This document shows positions 5,742 to 5,883 of a stretch of DNA of 5,883 nt, one piece after another. The first letter of the stretch is position 1, and every line of letters begins with the position of its first letter. The translations under genes and the position numbers were made by a program. The notes beneath the pieces are model-generated. The model searched no databases and was not told where the DNA came from. It was given only the letters and a program-made list of their open reading frames with translations. Source of the DNA: an uncultured Microbacteriaceae bacterium (GTDB lineage Bacteria > Actinomycetota > Actinomycetes > Actinomycetales > Microbacteriaceae); assembly GCA_903882245.1 (NCBI GenBank), contig CAIRWJ010000154.1:1-5883 (forward strand). Direction: 5' to 3'.

Positions 5742-5781
5742 GTGTCCATTCTCGCGTTACGAATGCTTCGGAGGGCACATG
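5739..5781. repeat. Nested inverted repeats in the pfkA divergent gap
   Basis: The outer pair is CATGTGTCC (5739-5747) and GGGCACATG (5773-5781), complementary at 8 of 9 positions. It contains the start codons of both divergent genes. The inner pair is CATTC (5747-5751) and GAATG (5761-5765), a perfect 5-bp dyad with a 9-nt spacer. The inner dyad has the size of a dimer-bound operator. The gap is only 37 nt, so any promoters for the two genes must overlap each other, this element or the coding ends. Chance is a real alternative for such short arms. Confidence 0.35.
5770..5775 (+). promoter_or_regulatory. Ribosome binding site for the partial gene at 5779
   Basis: GGAGGG is close to the perfect anti-Shine-Dalgarno complement and lies 3-4 nt before ATG 5779. 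That spacing is on the short side. It is the main reason for calling a gene here. Confidence 0.5.
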
Positions 5782-5883
5782 TCAGAACATTTTTCAGAGA
5801 ATTCGACGATGAACGAGTCGCGACAACATGATGGACGATCGAGTGTGGTCGACGTTTGGAGCATTGCGAACCTTTTCGAGCGC
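5779..5883 (+). CDS. Unrecognised protein, N-terminal 35 codons only (3' end outside window)
   Basis: Not recognised. From ATG 5779 the reading frame stays open to the window end, while the other two plus-strand frames hit stops. The visible residues are polar at first (MSEHFSENSTMNESRQHDG), then turn to SSVVDVWSIANLFER, which could be the first amphipathic helix of a folded domain. There is no signal peptide or membrane segment. The near-perfect GGAGGG site supports the start. An in-frame ATG at 5809 lacks one. The gene is divergent from pfkA. With so little sequence no function can be proposed, and the possibility of a chance open frame remains. Confidence 0.5.
   Translation, partial: MSEHFSENSTMNESRQHDGRSSVVDVWSIANLFER

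Noticed and set aside
5757..5883. Minus-strand frame entering from the right and ending at TAA (complement of 5757-5759), just upstream of pfkA
   Set aside because: The translation is Cys- and Ser-rich with no family pattern. The plus-strand frame in the same place has a strong ribosome binding site and more protein-like composition.
1..5883. CRISPR arrays, insertion sequences, tRNA or rRNA genes, riboswitches
   Set aside because: No regularly spaced direct repeats, terminal inverted repeats with a transposase, cloverleaf sequences or rRNA-like stretches were seen. Nearly the whole window is accounted for by coding sequence.

Overview
The window looks like chromosomal DNA from a moderately GC-rich actinobacterium. 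The combination of an actinobacterial-type phosphofructokinase (Gly104 plus Lys124), a single-chain M13 metallopeptidase without a signal peptide, and a string of small membrane proteins (YtxH-like, Holin-X/superfamily III, DUF3618) fits Actinomycetota. The compact layout and frequent stop/start overlaps suggest a small-genome member, possibly Microbacteriaceae. The family placement is an inference from gene content and cannot be proven from this window.

Layout, left to right: (1) 1-883, plus strand: the last 69 codons of a KtrB/TrkH potassium channel, overlapping by 8 nt a complete KtrA/TrkA regulatory subunit that starts at TTG. (2) 908-2857, plus strand: a complete M13 (neprilysin/PepO family) zinc peptidase, 24 nt downstream and possibly co-transcribed. 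(3) 2858-2956: a 99-nt gap with a candidate promoter. (4) 2957-4719, plus strand: a tight four-gene run made of a YtxH-like membrane protein with a highly basic tail, a Holin-X family membrane protein, a DUF3618-like coiled-coil membrane protein and uroporphyrinogen-III synthase (hemD). The genes are separated by 6 nt or overlap by 11 and 8 nt. (5) 4716-5741, minus strand: pfkA (6-phosphofructokinase), whose stop codon overlaps that of hemD. (6) 5742-5778: a 37-nt divergent gap with nested inverted repeats. (7) 5779-end, plus strand: the first 35 codons of an unrecognised gene.

Functionally, KtrAB is a nucleotide- and cation-gated K+ (and Na+) uptake system. PepO cleaves peptides in the cytoplasm, HemD makes the first cyclic tetrapyrrole precursor of haem, and PfkA commits fructose-6-phosphate to glycolysis. 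The three small membrane proteins form the part of the window with no known function. They sit directly upstream of hemD and appear translationally coupled to it.

There is no CRISPR array, transposase, tRNA or rRNA, and no sign of recent transfer. The most unusual things seen are a terminator-shaped hairpin with a seven-T tract inside the first twelve codons of the Holin-X gene, the coupling of a membrane-protein module to hemD, and the inverted repeats in the pfkA divergent gap.
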